From positions 248,001 through 312,000 of the forward strand of contig NZ_JANUGV010000005.1 in NCBI RefSeq assembly GCF_024753215.1: a stretch of DNA of 64,000 bases, read 5' to 3'. This document shows, piece by piece, positions 33,196 to 41,601 of this stretch. The notes beneath the pieces were generated by a model. The model was not told the DNA's origin and ran no database searches. It was given only the letters and a program-made list of their open reading frames with translations. A program made the position numbers and the translations under genes. The DNA comes from Massilia solisilvae (GTDB lineage Bacteria; Pseudomonadota; Gammaproteobacteria; Burkholderiales; Burkholderiaceae_D). Position 1 is the first letter of the stretch. Each line of letters starts with the position of its first letter.

Positions 33196-33413
33196 TGGCC
33201 TTGCGCGTCATCCAATATCTGGCTGATTACGCTGGCTTTGAACAGGACGCGGCGCCCGATCTTGACCTTTGCGGGGCGAATGCGGTTTGCAAACTCGTTG
33301 TTGCCGGCGAGCGTGACACGCAGCCCTTCTGCACTGCGGCAAAAGAGTTCTGCGCAGTCGCGGAGAGAAAGTAATACGCCGTATCGTTGAATCAGAATTT
33401 CTTCAGTGGTCAT
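33192..33413 (-). CDS. AlpA/excisionase-like DNA-binding protein
   Basis: 73 residues. The pattern LLSLRDCAELFCRSAEGLRV, then IGRRVLFKASVISQIL is a MerR-like winged helix of AlpA/Xis type. It starts the operon with the replication-type gene (ATGA overlap). It could be the recombination directionality factor of the island or a regulator of trbJKL. Confidence 0.7.
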   Translation of the reverse strand: MTTEEILIQRYGVLLSLRDCAELFCRSAEGLRVTLAGNNEFANRIRPAKVKIGRRVLFKASVISQILDDAQGQ

Positions 33414-33727
33414 AATTGGCTCCTATTTGGTGGAGCCAAGATAAATTGACCAAAATGTTGCGTCAACTAAGCGAAATTACACAATTTTGAGGAAATTTAG
33501 TCCAAACGGGGCTAATTTAGGAAAACCCGAATTCGCAAAGGCGGGATACCAAAAGCTCAGTTTTGGAAATATAAAACCGCTGCAGAATCAACGGGTTACG
33601 GGTCTTATTATTATAAAAACAATTATAGCGCCAATTATTGTTAAAACTCCCCAATATTAGCCAATTGAAGCCTGGAAAATATTTTTCACCTGTGGCGAAA
33701 ATGCCGAATGGACGCAACCTCAGACGA
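33414..33727. other. AT-rich intergenic region
   Basis: 314 bp, much more AT-rich than the rest, with TTATTATTATAAAAA-type runs near 33,603. It should hold the promoter of the 33,413 to 29,468 operon. A possible 66-residue - strand frame has no ribosome site and odd composition, so no gene is called. Confidence 0.6.
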
Positions 33728-34010
33728 TCAAAGCATGTTCAGGAGACTCGCCAAAGAGGAAATATTTTGTTCAGTGTTGTAAACCTGTGTTCGGTCCAAT
33801 AACACTGATTGCATACCCGCGAGACGTGGCCCGTCAACGTCAGCAGATGGGGTATCGCCAACCATTAGAGCTTGGTTCGAGGCGCACATCAGCATCCCGC
33901 ACACGTTGTCATAGAAACTGCGATCAGGCTTGATTGCTTGATGGGCGAAGCTCCAGGCATAGGCATCTAATTGCATTGGAAGGAGGCGCGTGATTGGCTC
34001 AGCGTAGGTT
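33728..34010 (-). pseudogene. C-terminal half of HAD domain, frameshifted from integrase fusion
   Basis: An 82-residue frame from ATG 33,976 carries the last HAD motifs (AIKPD and MVGDTPSADVDGP). If one base is restored near 34,009 the integrase frame continues as LAEPYAEPITRLLP into MQLDAYAWSF. So this is the rest of the upstream phosphatase domain, lost from the integrase by a one-base deletion (or sequencing error). Confidence 0.8.
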
Positions 34011-35373
34011 CAGCCAGGTTAGAACACAGGGCGATTTTGATGCCCCTGCGCTGCAACGCCCGCATAGTAGGAACTGCGTCAGGGTACAGCGTGATCGAAT
34101 CCAGCTCTGCTTCGAGATCGTGTTCCAGTTCTTCCAATTCGGCCGGCGTCAGTTCAATGCCAAGGAACTCCGCCGCTCCGCGCAAGCTCCAAGGATGCGT
34201 CATAAGCGTTCTGGAATCACCCTTAGTCCTGGCGCGCCCTTTCGCCGCGCCTATCTGCAGTAACCGAGCGAATGGGCTGCGCTTGTCGTTGATGGCGGCG
34301 ATCGTACCGTACACATCGAAAACCACAGCTCGAACCTTCGCCAAGCCGTCGAGCTTCGTTACCAGGTCCTCTGCACGCAGATGCGTGTATCGGCGAAGCA
34401 TTTGCATCGACTTATGGCCGCTGATAGATGCAACTTCCTGATCGCTGAGACCACCTTCAACCAGACGGCTCACGGCCTCATGGCGCAGATCGTGGAAGTG
34501 CAGGTCAGCGATGCCAAGGGAGGCCTTGATCTCGCCCCAAATTTTGTTGAATTGGTATGGACGCCGAATTCCATCGCGCCCTGGCTCCCCGAAAAATACA
34601 AGGTCGGTCTCTTTCGGCCGGATGGGGTTATCGATTGCACTCCTAAGTGCGGCGGTCGCGGCCGCCTTTAAAGGGACCGTGCGAGCCGTATTGTTTTTCG
34701 TGTCGGACAAGCGAACAACGCGGCTTTGCAGATCGACGTTTTGTAGCCGCAGATTCAAAATCTCGGACTGTCTCATCCCTGTCTCGATTGCTAGGGTCAC
34801 GACCCACGCTAGCATCGGATTGCTATGAGCCTCGACAGCTTCGATCAGCCGCTGCTCTTCATCGCCAGTCAGCCGGCGATCACGGCTCTTGCCAGGGCTC
34901 GGTTTGCGAATTGTTGCGACGGGATTGTGTGTCAGGCCGAGTCCCCATTCCTGCATTGCAACAGTGAAGAGGTTGCTTAGCATCGCCAGTTCGATCCGAA
35001 CTGTGTTGTTTGACTTGCCTGCCGCGAGGCGGTGGTCTCGGTAAGACGCCACGAGTTCACTGCTCAGTGCTGCCATCGAATACTTACCGAGGTAGCCGAT
35101 CAAATGCTGGGCCGTGATCTTCTCACTGCGTTGGGTAGCTGGCTTCTTGGTTGGCGTTACCTCGACCAGGTATCTCTGCAGCGCTTCCTGCAGGGTCATG
35201 CGCTCTGAACCGCTTCGTGAAATGTACACGCCGCGAACCATCTCATCTTCAGTTCGGCGAGCCCAATCGACAGCGTCGCGCTTGAGACGAAAAGTTTTGG
35301 AAGTGGTCGGCCACCCTCGCATACGGACGAGTGCCTTATAGGTGCCGGAAGGGGTAAGAACGATGGTAGCCAT
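33967..35373 (-). CDS. int: tyrosine integrase fused to truncated HAD (haloacid dehalogenase) domain
   Basis: 468 residues. Residues 1-~345 are a phage-type tyrosine recombinase: an N-terminal arm/SAM-like domain, then ETGMRQSEILNL (catalytic Arg), HDLRHEAVSRL (H-x-x-R), GHKSMQMLRRYTH (His and Tyr). From ~350 a HAD domain starts with FDVYGT (the dehalogenase variant of motif I) and LCSNLAEP (motif II), then the frame shifts and ends early. The gene lies 106 bp from the tRNA-Thr att site, as usual for integrases. It should insert and excise the island; the role of the fused HAD domain is unknown. Confidence 0.92.
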   Translation of the reverse strand: MATIVLTPSGTYKALVRMRGWPTTSKTFRLKRDAVDWARRTEDEMVRGVYISRSGSERMTLQEALQRYLVEVTPTKKPATQRSEKITAQHLIGYLGKYSMAALSSELVASYRDHRLAAGKSNNTVRIELAMLSNLFTVAMQEWGLGLTHNPVATIRKPSPGKSRDRRLTGDEEQRLIEAVEAHSNPMLAWVVTLAIETGMRQSEILNLRLQNVDLQSRVVRLSDTKNNTARTVPLKAAATAALRSAIDNPIRPKETDLVFFGEPGRDGIRRPYQFNKIWGEIKASLGIADLHFHDLRHEAVSRLVEGGLSDQEVASISGHKSMQMLRRYTHLRAEDLVTKLDGLAKVRAVVFDVYGTIAAINDKRSPFARLLQIGAAKGRARTKGDSRTLMTHPWSLRGAAEFLGIELTPAELEELEHDLEAELDSITLYPDAVPTMRALQRRGIKIALCSNLAEPTLSQSRASFQCN

Positions 35374-35392
35374 GAGCCTCTGTGACTGCTGA

Positions 35393-35410
35393 GTGTACTG
35401 AAAGTGTACT
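35393..35410. promoter_or_regulatory. candidate integrase arm-type sites, right end
   Basis: GTGTACT occurs at 35,393 and 35,404, 11 bp apart, between the integrase start and the att core. It mirrors the GTGTACC/CTGTACC pair at 13,158-13,175. Confidence 0.45.
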
Positions 35411-35433
35411 TTTTGCGATCAACAAAGACAAAT

Positions 35434-35458
35434 GCCTTAGGCTAACTCAACCTAAGGC
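35434..35458 (-). terminator. tRNA-Thr terminator hairpin (right att copy)
   Basis: Stem GCCTTAGG / CCTAAGGC around CTAACTCAA, followed on the - strand by ATTTGTCTTTG. It ends the intact tRNA-Thr gene and was brought by the island. Relative to the left copy both stem arms changed together. Confidence 0.75.
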
Positions 35459-35479
35459 ATTGTTTTCAAAGCTAATTTT

Positions 35480-35555
<76 letters not shown>

Positions 35556-35573
35556 TTCGCGCCGGATTATACG

Positions 35574-36056
35574 CTATTTAACCCTGGTCAGCGTTGGCCT
35601 GCCGCCTTTCTTGGGCGGCTCGGTGCCGTCGTCGTCGGGCACATGCGACAGCTCGGCGGGGCGGGTCTCGGCGGCCGGCACCGGGGCCAGCGCGGCAGAC
35701 ACGTTCTCAGCAGGCTCGCGCGGCGGCGCCATCTCGGCCGCGGTCTGGTTCACCTCGAACGCCATGCCCTGGCCGTTTTCGTTGGCGTAGATCGCCAGCA
35801 CGTTCTGCACCGGAATATAGATCTCGCGCGAGACGCCGTTGAAGCGCGCCCGGAAGTGGATCGCGTCGTTGTCCATCTTCAGCCCCGACGTGGCGCCGTA
35901 GCTGATGTTCAGAACGATCTCGCCCTTGCGCACGTATTCCATCGGGACCGTGGTCGCCGCGTCAACCTTGACGGCAATGTGCGGCGTGTAGCCGCTGTCG
36001 GTACACCACTCGTAGATGGCACGCAACAGATAGGGCTTGGTGGAAATGTCAGACAT
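35574..36056 (-). CDS. sspB: ClpXP adaptor SspB
   Basis: 160 residues. The N-terminal fold (KPYLLRAIYEWCTDSGYTPH, then MEYVRKGEIVLNISYGAT and FRARFNGVSREIYIPV) binds ssrA-tagged peptides. After a linker the C-terminal motif RPTLTRVK is the ClpX-docking tail. It delivers tagged substrates to ClpXP in the cytoplasm. It is downstream of sspA, as in most beta- and gammaproteobacteria. Confidence 0.96.
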   Translation of the reverse strand: MSDISTKPYLLRAIYEWCTDSGYTPHIAVKVDAATTVPMEYVRKGEIVLNISYGATSGLKMDNDAIHFRARFNGVSREIYIPVQNVLAIYANENGQGMAFEVNQTAAEMAPPREPAENVSAALAPVPAAETRPAELSHVPDDDGTEPPKKGGRPTLTRVK

Positions 36057-36176
36057 GTGTGTTCGCAGGGAAGGGGACCGAAGTCACGCCAGTGTACTGC
36101 GATTGGCCCGCAGGCGTCGGTACGTACACCGGCATTGGAAGGATCGCGCGCGCCGGGCGGCACGCGCGAGACGCCA

Positions 36177-36788
36177 TCAGCGGCGCATCACCTTCTCGGA
36201 CGGGGTCAGCGCTTCGATGTAGGCCGGGCGCGAGAAGATGCGCTCCGCATACTTCATCAGCGGCGCCGCGGTCTTGGACAGCTCGATGCCGTAGTGGTCC
36301 AGGCGCCAGAGCAGCGGGGCAATCGCCACGTCCAGCATCGAGAATTCGTCGCCGAGCATGTATTTGTTCTTGAGGAACAGCGGCGCCAGCGTGGTCAGGC
36401 GGTCGCGGATCTCGGCACGCGCCTTGTCCTGCGCCTTGTCGTTGGCCTTGTTGCGCTCGCCTTCGAGGGTGTGCACGTGCACGAACAGCTCTTTCTCGAA
36501 GTTGAACAGCATCAGGCGCGCGCGCGCGCGCATCAAGGGGTCGGCCGGCATCAGCTGCGGATGCGGGAAGCGCTCGTCGATGTACTCGTTGATGATGTTC
36601 GATTCGTACAGGATCAGCTCGCGCTCGACCAGGATCGGCACCTGGCCGTAGGGATTCATCGTCGAGATGTCTTCCGGCTTGTTGAACAGGTCGACGTCAC
36701 GCACCTCGAAGTCCATGCCCTTTTCGAACAGGACCAGGCGGCAGCGCTGCGAGAACGGGCACGTGGTGCCGGAGTAGAGAACCATCAT
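36177..36788 (-). CDS. sspA: stringent starvation protein A (GST fold)
   Basis: 203 residues. The thioredoxin-like N-domain (TCPFSQRCRLVLFEKGMDFEV) and GST-like helical C-domain match SspA, an RNA-polymerase-associated regulator that acts in stationary phase and starvation. It is 120 bp upstream of sspB on the same strand. The gap is larger than usual but the pair is conserved. Confidence 0.95.
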   Translation of the reverse strand: MMVLYSGTTCPFSQRCRLVLFEKGMDFEVRDVDLFNKPEDISTMNPYGQVPILVERELILYESNIINEYIDERFPHPQLMPADPLMRARARLMLFNFEKELFVHVHTLEGERNKANDKAQDKARAEIRDRLTTLAPLFLKNKYMLGDEFSMLDVAIAPLLWRLDHYGIELSKTAAPLMKYAERIFSRPAYIEALTPSEKVMRR

Positions 36789-36840
36789 GGTTTATAGTTC
36801 CTTATAAGAAACAAAGGGGTGAAGCGCGTGTGCGGCTCAC

Positions 36841-36884
36841 CCCCAAAAATGCACATTGCCCAGATTATATAGAATCGGGCAATG
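36841..36884 (-). terminator. terminator of the pet operon
   Basis: Stem CATTGCCC + GATT against AATC + GGGCAATG with a one-base bulge and a short AT loop (36,854-36,884). On the - strand it is followed by TGCATTTTTG. It lies just after petC and ends the petABC transcript; the hairpin could work in both directions. Confidence 0.75.
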
Positions 36885-36898
36885 CAAAAGAAAGATGG

Positions 36899-37660
36899 TT
36901 ACTTAACTTCTTTCCAATACGACTCGTTCAGGCGCCATGCCAGGAACGCAAACGCGGCCAGGAACAGCACCACGATCGCGCCCAGTTTCTTGCGCGTGTT
37001 CTGCGCCGGCTCGGCCATCCAGTTCAGGTAGGCCACCAGGTCGCCCACGGCCGCGTCGTACTCGGCCTTGTTCATCTGGCCCGGGGTCACCTGCTCGAAG
37101 CCCACGAACTTGTGGATCTTCTTGCCTGGCTCATGCGGGTCGGCCACTTCCTCGAACTTGGCGGTCTGCACACCCTGCAGCTGCCACAGCGCGTGCGGCA
37201 TTGCCGCGTTCGGCAGGACCATGTTGTTCCAGCCGGTCGGGCGCGCGTCGTCCTTGTAGAAGGTGCGCAGGTAAGTGTACAGGTAGTCTGCACCCGAGCC
37301 CGCACCGGAGGCCTTGGCGCGCGCGATCACCGACAGGTCCGGCGGCACCGCGCCGAACCAGGCCTTGGCGTCTTCCGGCTTGATGGCCACGGTCATCATG
37401 GCGCCCACTTTGTCGGCCGAGAACAAGAGGTTGTTCTTGATCTGGTCTTCGGTCAGGCCAAGGTCGCGCAGGCGGTTGTAACGCATGGCGTTGGCCGAGT
37501 GGCAGTTCAGGCAGTAGTTGACGAACAGCTTGGCGCCATTCTGCAGCGACGCCACGCTCGTCGTTTCCGGCGCACGGTCCAGCGCGAAGCCGGCTTCGTT
37601 CGCGAATGCCAGTCCGGGCAGCAAGGCCAGGACGGCGATCAGTTTCTGATGGAGTTTCAT
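36899..37660 (-). CDS. petC: cytochrome c1 of bc1 complex
   Basis: 253 residues. The signal peptide ends in LAFA. The haem motif CLNCH (NYCLNCHSANAMRYNR) and a C-terminal membrane anchor (LGAIVVLFLAAFAFLAW) mark cytochrome c1. It passes electrons from the Rieske protein to soluble cytochrome c. It is the third gene of petA-petB-petC; 31 bp separate it from petB. Confidence 0.96.
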   Translation of the reverse strand: MKLHQKLIAVLALLPGLAFANEAGFALDRAPETTSVASLQNGAKLFVNYCLNCHSANAMRYNRLRDLGLTEDQIKNNLLFSADKVGAMMTVAIKPEDAKAWFGAVPPDLSVIARAKASGAGSGADYLYTYLRTFYKDDARPTGWNNMVLPNAAMPHALWQLQGVQTAKFEEVADPHEPGKKIHKFVGFEQVTPGQMNKAEYDAAVGDLVAYLNWMAEPAQNTRKKLGAIVVLFLAAFAFLAWRLNESYWKEVK

Positions 37661-37691
37661 CTTGTTGTCCTTTGCTCTTTCCGAATGGCGA

Positions 37692-39107
37692 TTAATGCGG
37701 CGTGAAGGTCACGCGCTTGGGCACGGTCTTGAACGTGCCCATCGTGCTCCACCACGGCATCAGGAGGAAGAAGCTAAAGTACAGCAAGGTGCAAGCCTGG
37801 GCGATCAGCGTGAAGGCCGGGGTCGGCAGCTGGGTGCCGAGGTAGCCGAGCGTGACGAACGCAATGCCGAACACCAGGTACACGAGCTTGTGCCAGCTCG
37901 GACGATAACGGATCGACTTGGCCGGCGACTTGTCCAGCCACGGCAGGCCAGCCAGGATCACCACGGCCGAACCGAACAGCACCACGCCCCAGAACTTCGC
38001 GTCCAGCACTTGCGGCAGCATGCCGATTTCGGCCAGCACGGCCACGCCGGCGATGGTTGCCTTGGTCTTGAACGACAGGCGCGACTTGAGCCAGATGAAC
38101 ACGACGTAGGCGGCCAGGCCAGCCATCACCACCCACATGAAGTCCGCGGTGGTGGCGCGCAGCACCGAGTAGAACGGGGTGAAGTACCAGGTCGGCGCAA
38201 TGTGCGGCGGGGTCTTCATCGAGTCGGCCGGCAGGAAGTTGTTGTATTCCAGGAAGAAGCCGCCCATTTCCGGCGCAAAGAACACCACCGACGAGAAGAT
38301 CAGCAGGAACACCGAGGCGCCGAACAGGTCCTTGGTGGTGTAGTACGGGTGCGACGGAATCGCGTCCACCGGGTGGCCGTCTTCGCCGATGTTCTCTTTG
38401 ACTTCCACGCCGTCCGGGTTGCCCGAGCCCACTTCGTGCAGTGCGATCAGGTGCGCAGCCACCAGGCCCAGCAGGACCAGCGGGATTGCGATCACGTGGA
38501 ACGCGAAGAAGCGGTTCAGGGTGGCATCGGAGACGACGTAGTCGCCGCGGATCCACAGCGACAGGTCCGGGCCGATGAACGGGATCGCGCCAAACAGGTT
38601 CACGATCACCTGGGCGCCCCAGTACGACATCTGGCCCCACGGCAGCAGGTAGCCGAAGAAGGCTTCGGCCATCAGGCACAGGAAGATCGCAAAGCCGAAC
38701 AGCCAGATCAGCTCGCGCGGCTTGCGGTACGAACCGTACAGCAGGCCCCGGGTCATGTGCAGGTACACGATGATGAAGAAGGCCGATGCGCCGGTCGAGT
38801 GCATGTAACGCACCAGCCAGCCCCACGGCACTTCACGCATGATGTATTCGACCGAGCCGAATGCCAGGTTGGCGTCCGGCTTGTAGTGCATGGTCAGGAA
38901 GATGCCGGTGACGATCTGCAGCACCAGTACCAGCATGGCCAGCGAGCCGAAGATGTACCAGAGGTTGAAGTTCTTGGGCGCGTAGTAGCTGCCCCACTGG
39001 TCGTTCCACAGCTTGGTGAGCGGGAAGCGGTCATCGACCCACGCCAGTGCCTTCTTGCCTGCCGGTGCTTCGGCCGGCAGCTTGGTCTCTTTGAATGCGG
39101 TAGCCAT
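37692..39107 (-). CDS. petB: cytochrome b of bc1 complex
   Basis: 471 residues with about eight to nine membrane helices. Haem ligand motifs are MHYKPDANLAFGSVEYI, HSTGASAFFIIVYLHMTRGL and FFAFHVIAIPLVLLGLVAAH; PEWY-like motif reads PTWYFTPFYSVLR. It carries both quinone sites of the complex. It is 2 bp downstream of petA. The C-terminal extension compared to shorter relatives ends in KRVTFTPH. Confidence 0.96.
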   Translation of the reverse strand: MATAFKETKLPAEAPAGKKALAWVDDRFPLTKLWNDQWGSYYAPKNFNLWYIFGSLAMLVLVLQIVTGIFLTMHYKPDANLAFGSVEYIMREVPWGWLVRYMHSTGASAFFIIVYLHMTRGLLYGSYRKPRELIWLFGFAIFLCLMAEAFFGYLLPWGQMSYWGAQVIVNLFGAIPFIGPDLSLWIRGDYVVSDATLNRFFAFHVIAIPLVLLGLVAAHLIALHEVGSGNPDGVEVKENIGEDGHPVDAIPSHPYYTTKDLFGASVFLLIFSSVVFFAPEMGGFFLEYNNFLPADSMKTPPHIAPTWYFTPFYSVLRATTADFMWVVMAGLAAYVVFIWLKSRLSFKTKATIAGVAVLAEIGMLPQVLDAKFWGVVLFGSAVVILAGLPWLDKSPAKSIRYRPSWHKLVYLVFGIAFVTLGYLGTQLPTPAFTLIAQACTLLYFSFFLLMPWWSTMGTFKTVPKRVTFTPH

Positions 39108-39109
39108 GT

Positions 39110-39724
39110 TTATGCCTCGCCTTTCTCGTCTTTGCCGATCAGGATCTTGTTATCCGACAGGAACATATACGGAGGGATATCGAGGTTCAGCGGGGCAGGC
39201 TTGTTCTTGAACACGCGGCCGGCCAGGTCGAAGGTCGAACCGTGGCAGGGGCACAGGAAGCCGCCGTGCCAGTCGTCCGGCAGGTTCGGCTGCGGGCCTT
39301 CGGCAAAACGCGACGAGGGCGAGCAGCCCAGGTGCGTGCAGATGCCCACCGTCACCAGCACATCCTTGTGCTCGGCGCGGGAACGGGCTTCGTTCTTGCA
39401 GTATTCCGGCATCGGCATCTGGTAGCTCTTGTCGGAGTGCGGATCGGCGACCTTGTCGTCGTTCTTCTGCAGGCTGGCCATTTGTTCCGGCGTGCGGCGC
39501 ATGATCCATACCGGCTTGCCGCGCCATTCGACAACTTTCATCTCGCCTGGTTTCACGTCCGAGATGTCCACCTCGACCGGCGCGCCGGCTGCTTTTGCGC
39601 GCTCCGATGGCTGGAAGGTGCTCACTAGGACTCCCGCCGTGGAAACACCGACTACCCCGCCCGCCGCGCATGTCGCTGCGAGCAGGCCGCGTCGGCCTGA
39701 ATCGACCTGCTTATCGTTACTCAT
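39110..39724 (-). CDS. petA: Rieske iron-sulfur subunit of bc1 complex
   Basis: 204 residues. A twin-arginine-type start (SGRRGLLAATC) precedes the membrane anchor. The 2Fe-2S boxes CTHLGCSP and CPCHGSTFD are intact. It takes electrons from ubiquinol. First gene of the - strand petABC operon, whose promoter must lie in the 39,725-39,992 gap shared with mscL. Confidence 0.97.
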   Translation of the reverse strand: MSNDKQVDSGRRGLLAATCAAGGVVGVSTAGVLVSTFQPSERAKAAGAPVEVDISDVKPGEMKVVEWRGKPVWIMRRTPEQMASLQKNDDKVADPHSDKSYQMPMPEYCKNEARSRAEHKDVLVTVGICTHLGCSPSSRFAEGPQPNLPDDWHGGFLCPCHGSTFDLAGRVFKNKPAPLNLDIPPYMFLSDNKILIGKDEKGEA

Positions 39725-39992
39725 ACCAATCCACTCCGTTAAATACGAATCTTTTAAGAATCAATAAAGAGCTTCCAGCAACCCAAAATTATATGTGAAT
39801 GGGGAACTTAACTAAAGAAAAAAGAATTACCTTGTCTACAAGAAAACGAAAATCAGACATTCCCGCCCGCTGGCCGGGGCCGTCAATACGTCCGCGTGCC
39901 CGGCCGGCGCAGGGACGGGCTGCCGCAGGCCGATGGCTTGGGGTATCATCGTGCTGCACAATTGACAAAACCTCTCCCCACAAGGACTAAAC

Positions 39993-40406
39993 ATGGCGAT
40001 GCTGGAAGATTTCAAGCGTTTTGCGATGAAAGGGAGCATGATCGACCTCGCGGTCGGCGTGATCATCGGTGCGGCGTTCAGCAAGATCGTCGATTCGCTG
40101 GTGGCGGACATCATCATGCCGCCCATCAGCCTGCTGATCGGCGGGCTCGACTTTTCGAGCTACTACGTCCCGCTCAACCACCAGGCCTATGGCTTGCCCT
40201 TGGCCGAGGCGAAGAAGGCGGGCGCGGTGTTCGCGTACGGCAATTTCCTCACCGTGCTGCTGAACTTCGTGATCCTGGCGTTCATCATCTTCCAGATGGT
40301 GCGGCTGGTGAGCCGCGTGCGCGCCCCGGCCCCCCAGCCCGAACCTGCCGGACCGGCCGAAGAGATCCTGCTGCTGCGCGAGATCCGGGACTCGCTGAGA
40401 AAATGA
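39993..40406 (+). CDS. mscL: large-conductance mechanosensitive channel MscL
   Basis: 137 residues. N-terminal [27 protein letters not shown] is the pore-lining helix with the conserved Gly/Ala pattern; the second helix is [18 protein letters not shown] cytoplasmic helix ends the protein ([13 protein letters not shown]). It forms a pentameric pore that opens under osmotic downshock. AAGGAC precedes the ATG. Divergent from petA. Confidence 0.97.
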   Translation: MAMLEDFKRFAMKGSMIDLAVGVIIGAAFSKIVDSLVADIIMPPISLLIGGLDFSSYYVPLNHQAYGLPLAEAKKAGAVFAYGNFLTVLLNFVILAFIIFQMVRLVSRVRAPAPQPEPAGPAEEILLLREIRDSLRK

Positions 40407-40427
40407 CATGAGGCACCGCCGTCGCCG

Positions 40428-41573
40428 ATGAAACGCTTTTGGTTGATCTTTGCCCAGACCGTCACCGTTGCGCTGGGTTTGTACATGGTGGTGGCCGCAC
40501 TGCGGCCGGAATGGCTCGGGCGGCAGGTGACGCAGGTGCAGGTGGGCACAGGGCAGCGCTCGGTGCCGGTGCTGCAGGCCGGCCCCGCGCCGGTGCCCGG
40601 CAGCTACCGCGAGGCGGCGGGCCGGGCGATGCCGGCGGTGGTCAATGTCTTGACGAGCAAGGCGCTGCGCAACTCGCACCCCATGCTCAAGGATCCGTTC
40701 TTCAAGCGCTTTTTCGGCGACCGCCCGCCCGAGGAGCAGCTGGCCAGCCTGGGCTCGGGGGTGATCGTCAGCGCCGACGGCTACATCCTGACCAACTACC
40801 ACGTGGTGGAAGCGGCGGACGAGATCGAGGTCGGCCTGGCCGACGGGCGCAAGGAAGCGGCGACCATCGTCGGCACCGATCCCGAGACCGACCTGGCCGT
40901 CATCCGCATCAAGGCGCGCAACTTGCCGGTGATGGTGATGGGGCAGGTGGAGCAGGCGCGCGTGGGCGACGTGGTGCTGGCGATCGGCAACCCGTTCGGC
41001 GTGGGCCAGACGGTCACGATGGGCATCATCTCTGCGCTCGGGCGCAACAACCTGCACATCAACCACTTCGAAAACTTCATCCAGACCGACGCCGCGATCA
41101 ACTTCGGCAACTCGGGTGGCGCGCTGGTGGACAGCAACGGCAACCTGCTGGGCATCAATTCGGCGATCTATTCGCAGACCGGCGGCTCGGTGGGCATCGG
41201 CTTTGCCATTCCCGTGTCCACCGCCCGGATGGTGCTCGAGCAGATCATCCAGCACGGCCAGGTGGTGCGCGGCTGGATCGGCATCGAGTCGCAGGACATC
41301 ACGCCGGAACTGGCCGACAGCTTTGGCCTGGGACGGCAAAGCGGCGCGATCATCGCCGGGGTGGTGCGCGGCGGGCCGGCCGACAAGGCGGGCATGCGGC
41401 CGGGCGACATCCTGCTCAAGGTCGAGGGCAAGCCGGTTGCCAACACCAGCGACATGCTCAACCTGATCGCCCAGCTGCAGCCGGGCGGCAAGGCCAGGAT
41501 GACCGTGATGCGCAAGAACCGTGAGTCGGTGCTGGACGTGACCGTTGGCCGGCGCCCGCGCCAGGTCGAATAA
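40428..41573 (+). CDS. DegS/Do-type serine protease with one PDZ domain
   Basis: 381 residues. An N-terminal membrane anchor (FWLIFAQTVTVALGLYMVVA) is followed by a trypsin-like domain with catalytic His (LTNYHVVEAADE), Asp (TDLAVIRIKA) and Ser (NFGNSGGALVDS). One PDZ domain covers about 280-370. This is the DegS-like layout, acting at the periplasmic face in envelope stress; a role in RseA cleavage is inferred only. It starts 21 bp after mscL. Confidence 0.92.
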   Translation: MKRFWLIFAQTVTVALGLYMVVAALRPEWLGRQVTQVQVGTGQRSVPVLQAGPAPVPGSYREAAGRAMPAVVNVLTSKALRNSHPMLKDPFFKRFFGDRPPEEQLASLGSGVIVSADGYILTNYHVVEAADEIEVGLADGRKEAATIVGTDPETDLAVIRIKARNLPVMVMGQVEQARVGDVVLAIGNPFGVGQTVTMGIISALGRNNLHINHFENFIQTDAAINFGNSGGALVDSNGNLLGINSAIYSQTGGSVGIGFAIPVSTARMVLEQIIQHGQVVRGWIGIESQDITPELADSFGLGRQSGAIIAGVVRGGPADKAGMRPGDILLKVEGKPVANTSDMLNLIAQLQPGGKARMTVMRKNRESVLDVTVGRRPRQVE

Positions 41574-41601
41574 CAAGCAACAACAACGATAAAGGGATGC
41601 C

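Noticed and set aside
33517-33717. 66-residue - strand frame in the AT-rich gap
   Set aside because: Low-complexity Asn/Tyr-rich protein from AT-rich DNA, no ribosome site; more likely a promoter region.
33960-34020. programmed -1 frameshift joining integrase and HAD parts
   Set aside because: A -1 slip would join the frames, but there is no X-XXY-YYZ slippery heptamer or strong downstream hairpin. A deletion or sequencing error is simpler.
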